Of a stretch of DNA of 64,000 nt, positions 21,281 through 30,344 are shown in pieces. A program made the translations under genes and the position numbers. Numbering within the stretch: the first letter of the stretch is position 1; the number at the start of each line of letters is the position of its first letter. The notes under the pieces were generated by a model that made no database searches, had not been told where the DNA came from, and saw only the letters and a program-made list of their open reading frames with translations. The stretch is from Branchipolynoe longqiensis (lineage: Eukaryota > Annelida > Polychaeta > Phyllodocida > Polynoidae): positions 37,518,590-37,582,589 of the forward strand of contig CM059199.1 in assembly GCA_030323885.1 (NCBI GenBank), written 5' to 3'.

Positions 21281-21620
21281 TTGTTTGTTTGTTGTTGTTT
21301 TACATCCTAGCAACATCTAAGGTCATATCAGGACGGGTACCGACTTGTGACAGTGCATGCTCATGGTGACTTTATAGTGCTGCCCCACTGGAAGACCAGG
21401 CCACCAGCACCATGACCTGATATCCCACTCAGTCACATTATCCTGACACTAAGCCAACCAGTCCTTGCCCTATCCTAATAATGCCGAGCGCCAGGTTAGG
21501 AAGCGACAAGTATCAATTTTAAAGTCATTGGTTTGACTCGACCAGGGTTCGAACCCACGACCCCATGATCTACCAACACGGAGGACGGACGCTCTAACTC
21601 ATTTGACCATCCCGTCTGGT
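21281..21620 (-). mobile_element. tRNA-derived SINE, type a, full length
   Basis: Tail GTTTGTTTGTTGTTGTTTTA is at the left. At the right the head complement contains a good B box (GGGTTCGAACCC) and TGACCATCCCGTCTGGTC. The body is complete. Confidence 0.9.
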
Positions 21621-21745
21621 CAAGTGATTGAAACATGAAACATGAAACAAAAAATATCAATTGATGATTCATTAAATCCATTTAAATCTGTTGGGCAATT
21701 TTATATCTATGCTCCGACATATGGATTTTTGGTAATTTATTAATC

Positions 21746-22006
21746 AGGGATGAGAGTCGTCTCGAACAACAGCACAAATAAAAATCTGACTTCAGGTAAA
21801 TTTTCTTGTACTACTCATATTTTGTTGTTGTTGTAAATATAGTTTATTCATTGAATAAAGTCTTTTGTCAGTGCCATGGCACTGGTCTTCCAGCCATGTG
21901 ACATTACAGTTATTTAAATGACCAACACAAACATGGAAATCCGCTGAATACCGGAAATTTCCTATCCCCAATACATCCAGGTCTTGGGTATCATTTGTGA
22001 ATTTAT
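21746..22006 (+). mobile_element. hAT-like MITE (CAGGGATGA family), left part
   Basis: TCAGGGATGAGAGTCGTCTC matches the left TIR of the 52006 copy. The right TIR-like CTTTCATCCCTG is found at 22863-22874, so this element may have been split by the insertions between. Confidence 0.5.
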
Positions 22007-22210
22007 TTAAAGTTACATAATCCGATAGTTTTGAGTTTCTGCTAGATTTATCCTAGATTTTTGTTGTATTATACTGATCGTTAAAATCTACTATGTTTTT
22101 ATTTGAAAGAACATTTGAAGATATTTGATGTGAAAACACACAATTAATTTAGGCATAGACATCAAAATGCACTCTTCAGCAATGGCAGGTTCTATTGAAT
22201 GTACTTAATA
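22007..22210 (-). mobile_element. MITE-A, truncated copy
   Basis: It begins TTAAAGTTACATAATCCGAT and continues TTTTGAGTTTCTG; the internal AGATATTTGATGTGAAAAC follows. The distal third is missing. Confidence 0.75.
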
Positions 22211-22244
22211 TTCCTTCTATGCAGCTTTAAATGTTTGATAATAA

Positions 22245-22746
22245 TGTTGTGGGGGTGATGAAAATGGGAAATACTGCGCCTAGAGCGGGACTCGAACCCA
22301 CATCTCTTTGCATTCCGGGCCAGTGTGCTAACCATTACACCACCAAGGCTCCCTGATATCAACACACTACCCACGCCTACCTGTCTATGCGGCTCCTTGC
22401 CCGAGAGGTCAGTGCAGACCACTACACTCGTCCCCCTGGAATTGTAAGTCTTATAATGCTTACAATTACATACATACAGGCAATGCAACGCACTTACATA
22501 CACAGGGTAGGTTCAACAACTATACAGCGTGTAGCTTGTATAGCATCATGGTCACGGCAACCAGTGTCGTGGGGGTGATGAAAATGGGAAATACTGCGCC
22601 TAGAGCGGGACTCGAACCCACATCTCTTTGCATTCCGGGCCAGTGTGCTAACCATTACACCACCTAGGCTCCCTGTTATCAACACACTACCCACGCCTAC
22701 CTGTCTATGCAGCTCCTTGCCCGAGAGGTCAGTGCAGACCACTACA
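22245..22746 (-). mobile_element. Complete TRIM with tRNA-like LTRs (502 bp)
   Basis: Two 182-bp LTRs (5' LTR 22565-22746, 3' LTR 22245-22426) differ at four positions (~2%). Each starts TGTAGTGG and ends in ACA. The 138-bp internal region has a primer-binding-site-like TGGTTGCCGTGACC next to the 5' LTR and a purine tract, CCAGGGGGACGAG, touching the 3' LTR. ATAA flanks both sides (22241-22244 and 22747-22750), a 4-bp target duplication. There is no coding capacity, so mobilisation would depend on an autonomous LTR element elsewhere. Confidence 0.9.
22275..22352 (-). other. tRNA-like core of the 3' LTR
   Basis: On the minus strand an A-box-like GTGGTGTAATGGTTAGCAC is followed by B box GGTTCGAGTCC. 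The same core is in the 5' LTR at 22595-22672. It could act as an internal Pol III promoter. Confidence 0.75.
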
Positions 22747-22875
22747 ATAATAATAATAATATAAAAATATTTATAAAAAAATTAATAATAATAAGTAGGA
22801 CAAAATCTAGGTCATTGTTTTAGCTTTAAAAAATCGGGGAATTCCATGAAATCGTGGAGAACTTTCATCCCTGGT

Positions 22876-23382
22876 TTATTATTATTAGTTGGCTTTATTA
22901 GCTACTTAGACTTGGCCAGTTTCTGTTGGCTGTCATCTCTTCTAAGAACTGCTTTGCAAAGACACCTTTTTGCAGGTATTTGTAGACGGTTGGTTCCCTT
23001 CTATACTGTACAACAAAACGCGCACAGACAGACCCTGCAGCTATTCGTGTAGGGCACTATACAGGTTCTTTTATGACAGCCATAGACAGAACTATAAATG
23101 TAATATTCAGTATACATGAGTACCCTATACAAGGTTTTATATTTGACGGGTGAACACAAAAGACATTCACTTGAAGGCGTTACAGTCATTGTTGGGCAAT
23201 TTATAGTCATTGTTGGGCAATTTAAGTCATCTTTGGACAATTTAAGTCGTTGATGGGCACAGAAGAACACGTCAGGGCCAGACATTACCAATGCCCTTCC
23301 GCAATTCCCTCTTTACCACTCTGTAAAATATTCGAATACTGGAATATTCCATACTATAAAGAGCATATGGAAATATGCTTTT
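22876..23382. other. No recognised gene
   Basis: Contains a local triplication of GTCATTGTTGGGCAATTTA-type words at 23184-23250. No coding or family signal otherwise. Confidence 0.55.
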
Positions 23383-23690
23383 TGTTTGTTTGTTTGAGGG
23401 TTTTTATATTCTGGCAACATAAGCATGGGTACCGACTTGTGACAGTGCACACGCATGGCGATTTTACGGTGCTGTCCCACTGGGAGACCAGGCCGCCAGC
23501 ACAATGACCTGATATTCCACTCAGTCACATTATCCTGACACCACCAGTCCTTGCCCTACCCTAGTAATGCCGAGTACCAGGCCAGGTAGCGACATCTATC
23601 AACTTTGTAAGTCATTGGTTTGACTCGGCCGGGTTTTCAAAATCCTGACCTTCCGCACAGGATGCCTGCACTCAACTTTCCCAGATGTAA
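23383..23690 (-). mobile_element. tRNA-derived SINE
   Basis: Tail GTTTGTTTGTTTGAGGG is at the left with a deletion in the ACATC..ATATCAGG block. Body and degraded head (CTTCCGCACAGGATGCCTGC) follow, then a partial second tail near 23680. Confidence 0.82.
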
Positions 23691-24014
23691 AACCCCAACA
23701 AATAAACAAAAGTACATACATTCACACATACATACATACAAACATGCATACACTCGCACATAGATACATACATCTATACATACGTATATACGTACACACC
23801 TACATGACCTACTTAACCTACCTACCTACCTACACACAGATACATACATCCATTATAGGAGACAGCGCGTGCACAGGCATATCTAGACCGGCGCCCCCTG
23901 GTGGAATCTCCCAGCACTTTACGATAGAAGATGACGTCGTGACGTCAGGTCCATAACACATACATCCGTCACGCGCGTCCCCTGGCGGCGTTATACCAAG
24001 TCTAATTCCATGTA
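23691..24014. other. CATA microsatellite and two CTCF-like motifs
   Basis: 23705-23850 is a degenerate (ACATAC)n repeat. GCGCCCCCTGGTGG at 23891-23904 is a perfect inverse match to the CTCF core as known in bilaterians. A weaker GCGTCCCCTGGCGG lies near 23975, and two TGACGTC words lie between. A regulatory role is inference only. Confidence 0.45.
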
Positions 24015-24025
24015 GATTTCGCAGA

Positions 24026-24343
24026 ATTGGTTGGTTGTTGGAGTTTTATGTCCTGTCAAGTCAACATCTAAGGTCATATCAGGAAAGGTACCAACTTGTG
24101 ACACTGACAGTGTGCACTCCTGGTGACCCCACTAAGAAATCAGGCCGCCGCCACCATGACCCAAAATCCCACTCAGTCACATTATCCTAATACTGAGCTA
24201 ACAATTCCTTGCCCTATCCTATTAATGCCGATCGCTAAACTAGGAAACGAAAACTATCAATTTTATAAGTCATTCGTTTGACTCGACCGGGAAACAAACA
24301 TACACGAGGCCCACACTACCGATTCGGTCACCACGCCCGGTGG
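24026..24343 (-). mobile_element. tRNA-derived SINE, type b, with 11-bp target duplication
   Basis: GATTTCGCAGA flanks the element at 24015-24025 and 24344-24354. Tail TTGGTTGGTTGTTGGAGTTT is at the left, head complement CGATTCGGTCACCACGCCCG at the right. Confidence 0.92.
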
Positions 24344-24562
24344 GATTTCGCAGAGTGGGGCAAATGGGGAGCTTTCATGAGCCATTGGCAGCACCCGTTC
24401 CCAGTCCAAGTCAGCCATAATTGAAAACAGAACGAGACAGTAGTATAAAGTGGCAATTTTAATTCTTTCTATCTTAGCTTGTTACATTACTCTTTCATGA
24501 TGAGATGACCTTAGATATTTCAAGGATTACAGGCACTTAACCCTATCGATACATCATATTAG

Positions 24563-24634
24563 TTGGGTGGGTGGGACGGTCATGGTGTGTGTGTGGTTGG
24601 GGCGTATGTTTGCATGGTGGAGGTGTAGGGGTAT
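24563..24634. repeat. GT-rich minisatellite, left part of the LINE target
   Basis: GGTGGGTGGGACGGTCATGG then (GT)-rich words. The same type of sequence resumes at 28178, so the LINE sits inside one minisatellite. Confidence 0.8.
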
Positions 24635-24645
24635 GGTGAGGATTG

Positions 24646-27600
24646 ATTGATTGATTGATTGGTGGTTGCTTTACGCCGTGTCGGCAGCATAGGCCATATT
24701 CACGGCGAGAAATGTTTGTTTTTTGTTCAAACCATCGCTTTTACATGTAAAAGCAGACAATCAATTATGTGCCAATAGACACTAATTAAATTAGAAAGCT
24801 CACAATCATATATCTGTGGTCAAGGGAAACAAATTCCCATAGAAAAAGAAAAGTTTCATTAATAATTAATAGAATCCATTTAGTAAACTATATAAGGTGG
24901 TACAGTCCAGCTGCCCTCAAAAAGGCTAAAATGTTTTCCTGTTTTACCTTAGTAAAAAGGTCATGCATACTGCCTGCAGTGTAGAACCGTTGGCGCAGGG
25001 CCAAAAAATCAACGCAACTTAGTAAAATGTGTTTGAGTGTCAGTGGGGACTGACACCCAATACATTCAGGGGGAGGTTCCCCCTTGAGCAGAAAAGCATG
25101 TGTAAGCCACGAGTGGCCAACACGGCAGCGACTAAGGACCACTTGGTCCCGCCGACCTCCCGCATGAGTCTGTGGTGGCTTTCCCACAGATGGTTCAATT
25201 TCTTTAAGTTTATTGATGTTTTCATCCCACTCATGTTGCCATTTGGATTTTATGTGGGTGGCTATTAGTGGTTTCAGATCAGAGTGAGGGATCAGACACG
25301 GTTCAAGATCACAGTTCAGGGCCTTCTTCGCAGCCCGATCAGCTCGTTCGTTTCCTTGTATGCCAGCATGGCCAGGCACCCAGCACAGGTGGATATCATA
25401 CCCATCTGTTGTCAGTTGGTTCATTTTATAAATGACCGTTGCTAGAATAGGGTGATTCGTTTTCAGTCCAGCAACAGCCAGGAGGCAAGAGAAGGAATCA
25501 CTGTATATAACATAGTTAGTGTGGTTGGATACCTCGATACACTCCAAAGCGAGAAGGAGTGCTCGGGCCTCTGCAGTGAAAATCGAGCTCTGATCGGGCA
25601 AACGTACACCAAATTTTTCCCGTCGGCAGACTGCCGCAGCAGCTACCCGGCTTTGGTCTTTCGAACCATCAGTGTATATGGAGAGGTGGTCTGCAAACTG
25701 GCCTTGAATCTCTGCATGCAGTCCTTTGTACTCGAGTGGATGTGTCCCAGATTTCCTCAGTTCCGTGAGTCGGAGGATAACCGATGGCTTTCTCAACGAC
25801 CACGGGGGATGTTCTGGGACTTTGGCATCCTCCAACACGTCCAAATCCACGCCTAAGGCCTCCAAATGAGGTTTCATTCGGAGCCTCAGTGGCCGGATGT
25901 AATTTGGCCTGGCTTCATACCTGGATTCGTCATGTTGCTCGAATAGACAATTGTGTGCAGGATTCAATGCATTAGTTTTTATCTTGACTACATATTGCAT
26001 GGCCAGTTTGATTCTCCTGTTATTAAGTGATGGTTCATTGGCTTCGACATAAAGGCTCTGAACTGGTGAGGTGCGGAAGGCCCCAAGGGCCAAGCGCAGT
26101 CCCTGGTGGTGGATCGTGTCTAGCAGCCCAATATATGATTTCCTTGCGGAACCATATACTATGCTGCCGTAATCCACTCGTGAACGAACCAAGGTTCTGT
26201 ACACGGAGAGCAGAACATCTCTGTCCGCTCCCCACTCTGAGCTGGACAGCACCCTCAGAATATCCAGCGCTTTCAGGCATCTTGTTTTCAGGTACTTTAT
26301 ATGTGGCACAAAAGACAGTTTTGCGTCGAGAATGAGGCCCAGAAATTTGGTTTTCTCAACGACTTTAATGGGATCCCCATCCAGGGTCAGCTCCGGTTCC
26401 GCATGTATTCTACGCAGCAGGCAGAAGTGCATGCAGACTGTTTTGGTCTTGGAAAATTTGAAACCGTTCAGAACTGACCATCGATGGATCCCATTTATGC
26501 TTGGTTGTAGCTGTCTCTCTATGACATTCATGTTAGCACCGCTGTAATATAAAACAAAGTCGTCCACGAAAAGACTACAGGAGACCCCCTGCTTTACAGC
26601 AGCAGCAATACCATTGACCTTGACCCCGAAAAGGGTCACGGCCAGTATGCTGCCTTGAGGTACTCCTAGTTCCTGTGAGTGTAGGCGGGAATAGGTAGTC
26701 TTGACACGGACGCGGAAATGCCTGAAGGCTAGAAAGTTCCTGATGAAAATTGGCAAGTGGCCACGAAGGCCAATCGCATGAAGATCCTCCATGATGCCAT
26801 GCTGCCACGTTGTGTCATAGGCTTTTTCGAGGTCGAAAAAGACAGCCACAACGTGCTCCTTCTTAAGGAAAGCATCTCTTATGAAGGTCTCCATGCACAC
26901 CAAATGGTCGAGGGTGCTGCGGCCCCGTCTGAAGCCACATTGAAGGTTGGACAGGTGGTGTCCTGACTCCAGTAGCCAGACGAGGCGGTTGTTTATCATG
27001 CGCTCCATGGTTTTACAGATGCAGCTTGTAAGGGCTATGGGACGATAGTTGTGGGCTTCACTCTGGTCTTTACCAGGTTTGGGAGTCGGTATTACTGTCG
27101 CCTCCCGCCAAGAGGCGGGGACGACACCCGACTCCCAGATGTTGTTGAAGAGTTGAAGCAACAGTCTCAGTCCATGTTCAGGGAGATGTTTCAAAAATTG
27201 ATAATGAATTCCATCAGGTCCAACTGCTGTGTCATGCGAGCTTTCCAAAGAACACCTCAACTCATCCATACTGAATGGGGAGTTGTAGTGCTCCTCGCCA
27301 TCGGAAGAAAAGTCCAAGAGCTTTTGCTCTTGGCGTTCCTTGACCACCCGAAAGCCCGGGAGGCAGTTTGCCAAAGACGAGTTTCCAGCAAAGGTGCGAG
27401 CCAATTCTTCACTTATTTCGTCGAGTGATGTGAGAATGGTGCCATTGTGTTTCAAGTGCTGGACTACAGAAGAATCACCTCCCCTTCGTTTGATTCTTCT
27501 GATCATTGTCCATACTTTGCCCAACGGCGTGTGCATGGTGATGCTAGAAACAAATTGTCTCCAACACTGCCTCCGCGCTTCTTTGATTGTTCTGCGAGCG

Positions 27601-28166
27601 CGAGCGCGCAGAATTTTAAAGAGCGCCAGATTTTCAGCAGTCGGTCTCCTGTGGAATTTACGCTGAGCTTTCTTTCGTTCCTTAATAGCCCTCCTACAGC
27701 CGTCATCTAACCATGGAGGCGTCAAACGCTTGGGAGTTGCCGAGGTCTTCGGAACAGTTTTCTCCGCGATCCATCTCAGCATCTCAGTGAAGGCATCGAT
27801 GTCACTGATGTCTGGAGTGAACTTCTCGCAACATAGGGTCTGGAAGGTGGGCCAGTCGGCTTTACAAAGCCGCCAGCTCCTCTCTCGCTCTATGGGAGAT
27901 GCCCCCCCACAATTAAGAATAATTGGGAAGTGGTCGCTCCCGCAGAGGTCATCCCAGACCCTCCACGAAAAGTCCAGCGCCAGTTCTGGTTCTACAATGC
28001 TGAGATCGATGGCGGAATATGTTCCGTAGCCGGGATGCAAATATGTGTATGAACCATCGTTCAATACACACAGAGCATGAGCGGCCACAAGGTCCTCAAT
28101 TCTCTTGCCTTTAGCGTTCCTATTGTCCCCCCCCCCATAATGGGTTGTGGCCGTTAAAGTCACCAA
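24646..28166 (-). mobile_element. 5'-truncated I/Nimb-type LINE insertion (~3.5 kb)
   Basis: GGTGAGGATTG occurs at 24635-24645 and 28167-28177, exactly bounding the LINE. The 3' end is an (ATCA)n tail at 24646-24662. The 3' UTR includes GGCCTATGCTGCCGACACGG (minus strand), which recurs in the fragments at 3084, 47867 and 51604. The 5' end lies inside the endonuclease domain. Part of the duplication (GATTG) could also belong to the tail. Confidence 0.9.
24888..28136 (-). CDS. LINE ORF2: endonuclease (partial), RT, RNase H, zinc finger
   Basis: About 1082 codons without a stop. N-terminal: the end of an APE-type endonuclease with GSDHFPIIL (about 27935). Reverse transcriptase: NYRPIALTSCICKTMERMI, QCGFRRGRSTLDH, FDLEKAYDT, GVPQGSILAVTLF and catalytic FVDD at 26559-26570. 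RNase H: IYTDGS (D near 25668), AEARALLLALE, YSDS and PGHAGIQGNERAD, so all catalytic acids are present. C terminus: a C-x2-C-x7-H-x4-C finger (ECIGC..KHILLSC). RT plus RNase H fits the I/Nimb group. The EN motif GDFNGHNPLWGG just upstream (28131-28166) is in another frame; a run of ten G (28127-28136) is one base off frame. No native start exists. The frame continues artificially into minisatellite up to 28454. Confidence 0.92.
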   Translation of the reverse strand, partial: GGGDNRNAKGKRIEDLVAAHALCVLNDGSYTYLHPGYGTYSAIDLSIVEPELALDFSWRVWDDLCGSDHFPIILNCGGASPIERERSWRLCKADWPTFQTLCCEKFTPDISDIDAFTEMLRWIAEKTVPKTSATPKRLTPPWLDDGCRRAIKERKKAQRKFHRRPTAENLALFKILRARARRTIKEARRQCWRQFVSSITMHTPLGKVWTMIRRIKRRGGDSSVVQHLKHNGTILTSLDEISEELARTFAGNSSLANCLPGFRVVKERQEQKLLDFSSDGEEHYNSPFSMDELRCSLESSHDTAVGPDGIHYQFLKHLPEHGLRLLLQLFNNIWESGVVPASWREATVIPTPKPGKDQSEAHNYRPIALTSCICKTMERMINNRLVWLLESGHHLSNLQCGFRRGRSTLDHLVCMETFIRDAFLKKEHVVAVFFDLEKAYDTTWQHGIMEDLHAIGLRGHLPIFIRNFLAFRHFRVRVKTTYSRLHSQELGVPQGSILAVTLFGVKVNGIAAAVKQGVSCSLFVDDFVLYYSGANMNVIERQLQPSINGIHRWSVLNGFKFSKTKTVCMHFCLLRRIHAEPELTLDGDPIKVVEKTKFLGLILDAKLSFVPHIKYLKTRCLKALDILRVLSSSEWGADRDVLLSVYRTLVRSRVDYGSIVYGSARKSYIGLLDTIHHQGLRLALGAFRTSPVQSLYVEANEPSLNNRRIKLAMQYVVKIKTNALNPAHNCLFEQHDESRYEARPNYIRPLRLRMKPHLEALGVDLDVLEDAKVPEHPPWSLRKPSVILRLTELRKSGTHPLEYKGLHAEIQGQFADHLSIYTDGSKDQSRVAAAAVCRREKFGVRLPDQSSIFTAEARALLLALECIEVSNHTNYVIYSDSFSCLLAVAGLKTNHPILATVIYKMNQLTTDGYDIHLCWVPGHAGIQGNERADRAAKKALNCDLEPCLIPHSDLKPLIATHIKSKWQHEWDENINKLKEIEPSVGKPPQTHAGGRRDQVVLSRCRVGHSWLTHAFLLKGEPPPECIGCQSPLTLKHILLSCVDFLALRQRFYTAGSMHDLFTKVKQENILAFLRAAGLYHLI

Positions 28167-28177
28167 GGTGAGGATTG

Positions 28178-28600
28178 TGATGTGTGTGGTGTGGTGGGGG
28201 TGTAGGTGTGTGTGGTGAGTGGGTATGGTGTGGTGGTTGTGGTTGCGGTGTAGGTGTGGTGGGTGTGTGGTGGGGGCATATGTTTGTGTGGTGGGTGTGT
28301 TGTGGAGGTGTACACATACACACCACACATCTACACCCCCACGACACACCCCCACCCCACACCTACACCCCCACCCCACACATACACCACCAACACACAC
28401 CATAACACCTACCCCCCAACCACACCCACCCCACCATACCCACTCACCACACACCCCATAATCACCCCCCCAACCACAACAAGAAAATCCTCACCACACC
28501 CCTACACCTCCACCACACCCACCTACACACCCACCACACAAACATACGCCCCCACCATACACACCTACACCCCTCAACCCCCCACTACACCCCCTCTTAT
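28178..28600. repeat. GT-rich minisatellite switching to AC-rich
   Basis: 28178-28310 is GGTGTGGTGG-type sequence on the plus strand. From about 28312 to 28600 it becomes CCACACC-type. The switch centres on GGTGTACACATACACACC, so the array is a large imperfect inverted repeat. Confidence 0.9.
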
Positions 28601-28741
28601 TTAAACACTTGATCGCAGAAGGAACTGCTTCTATCCAACTGCAGCATTACATGGGACAGGCATGGTGCGCCATCTGCTGAGAGAGTCATGCAAACTGAAA
28701 GGTCCCCATTGGCAACTTGCCATGTCCCAGTGTGCAACAGC

Positions 28742-28824
28742 TGAAAGTTGATTTATTCGATGGCTTTGAGTTTCTGACACATTACTTTTTAGATAGATAT
28801 ATTATGATGATCATTTTTAGTCTA
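28742..28824 (-). mobile_element. MITE-A, left half of a split copy
   Basis: CTGAAAGTTGATTTATTCGA and CTTTGAGTTTCTGACA match the MITE-A end in reverse. The copy continues at 28946 after a SINE. Confidence 0.7.
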
Positions 28825-28825
28825 C

Positions 28826-28945
28826 CCCCACCCTGGGAGACAGTGCGCACTTATGGCGACTTTATGGTGCTGTCACAAGTCGATACCACTATAAGTCCTG
28901 ACATGACCTTAGAGTCTGCCAGGACGTAAAACCCCAACAACAACA
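28826..28945 (+). mobile_element. SINE 3' fragment nested in MITE-A
   Basis: CCTGGGAGACAGTGCGCACT through CTGCCAGGACGTAAAACCCC with (CAA)n tail. The head and first half of the body are missing. Confidence 0.75.
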
Positions 28946-29065
28946 ACATCGTAATTTACTTATTTTGACTTTTATTTAGAGATATGTGAATTGAAAACAT
29001 GTCCAATTAATTTTGGCGTGCACACCGAAAAGCTAGGCATATACTTTTGTTTATCTAGTTTCGAG
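28946..29065 (-). mobile_element. MITE-A, right half of the split copy
   Basis: TTTTATTTAGAGATATGTGA, then ACATGTCCAATTAATTTTGG and GTGCACACCGAAA match the MITE-A middle in reverse. Confidence 0.7.
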
Positions 29066-29111
29066 CGCAGCAGCATAACACGGGTGCACCAAACTGCAAT
29101 GAATCGTTAAT

Positions 29112-29352
29112 GCTTGTTTCTTGTTGCTTTATGTCCTAAGGTCATATCAGGACAGATACCGACTTGTGACAGTGTGCACTCATTGTGGCTTTACAGTGCT
29201 GTCCCAAATGGAAAACCAGGTTGCCGGCACCATGACCCGATATCCCACACATTTGTGATATTGTCCAGTCCTTGACATATTAATGCCGAGGGCCAGGCTA
29301 GGTAGCGACAAGTATCAATTTTGTAAGTCATTGATTTGACTCGACTGGGATC
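29112..29352 (-). mobile_element. tRNA-derived SINE, head missing
   Basis: Tail GCTTGTTTCTTGTTGCTTTA is at the left, then a body with small deletions to TTTGACTCGACTGGGATCC. It abuts repeat C. Confidence 0.8.
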
Positions 29353-29555
29353 CAAACATTAAGGGCGGTGATGTATGGAACTCCCAAACATCTCCCGACC
29401 AGCCACTGCAGGGACAAATAGCTTGCGCCTGTCTTGACATGTTCTTGCCGGTGTGAGACCTCGATTTGCTCCCTGAGAGAGTGCCGCTAGTAACTTGCAA
29501 AAGCCAGCAGCACTTCAACACTTTGCAAGCAGCTTTTATGAAATGTACAACCGCA
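29353..29555 (-). repeat. Repeat C, copy 1
   Basis: AAGGGCGGTGATGTATGGAA, GACATGTTCTTGCCGGTGTG, GAGAGTGCCGCTAGTAACTT and CAGCTTTTATGAAATGTA. The same order occurs at 43525 and 53265 with high similarity. Frames in the three copies are not consistently open. Confidence 0.8.
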
Positions 29556-29752
29556 CAAAGCGGCGGTTAAGTAATGAAAGCAGTATTTGTCGCACTGCGA
29601 CTGACAGCATGATGACGGTGGGATCCAAACTCCCGACCTTCAACAGGGGAAGCCTGCGCTCTCCCGATTCGGCCACCGCGTTCGGCAATATTTAATGTGT
29701 GCACCAACTTCAAAGCTGGATAGCTATTGATCAAATCTAGCTCCATAAGTGG

Positions 29753-29753
<1 letters not shown>

Positions 29754-29823
<70 letters not shown>
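29754..29823. repeat. (GT)n microsatellite
   Basis: About 70 bp of uninterrupted GT followed by a C run. Confidence 0.97.
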
Positions 29824-29825
<2 letters not shown>

Positions 29826-29993
29826 GTTAACCCCCCCCCCCTCAACGATAAGTTAATGCTTCCATCGGATTAGGCAGATTTAAGTCCAAGCTAACTCACA
29901 GTAGACACAATTTCTAAACATAGTCTGAGTAGAACTGGGCTATCCTTACAAAAGATCTAGGCGGGTTGGGGTGGAAGGTGGGGGTGAGGGTGT

Positions 29994-30327
29994 TTGTTTG
30001 TTGTTTAACGTCCTGGCAACATCTAAGGTCATATCAGGACGGGTACTGACTTGTGACAGTGCGCACTCATGGCGACTTTATAGTGCTGCCCCACTGGCAG
30101 ACCAGGCTGCTAGCACCATGACCTGATATCCCACTCAGTCACATTATCCTGGCACTGAGTCCTCGCCCTATCCTAATAGTAATAATGCCGAGCAGGAAGC
30201 AACAATCATAAATTTTTAAGTCATTGGTTTGACTCGACCAGCATTCGAACCCATGATCCCATGGGTTCGGATCTCCCGATCTCCCAAAACAGGAGACGGA
30301 CGCTCAACTCATTCGGCCACCTCGTCT
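29994..30327 (-). mobile_element. tRNA-derived SINE, type a, with 17-bp target duplication
   Basis: GGTGGGGGTGAGGGTGT (29977-29993) recurs at 30328-30344 with one mismatch. Head complement TTCGGCCACCTCGTCTGGT and a duplicated ATCCCATGG segment near the B box are visible at the right. Confidence 0.9.
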
Positions 30328-30344
30328 GGTGGGGGTGAAGGTGT

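Noticed and set aside
28137..28454. First ~106 residues of the long minus-strand LINE frame
   Set aside because: They translate the GT/AC minisatellite target and an out-of-frame endonuclease piece, not the LINE protein.
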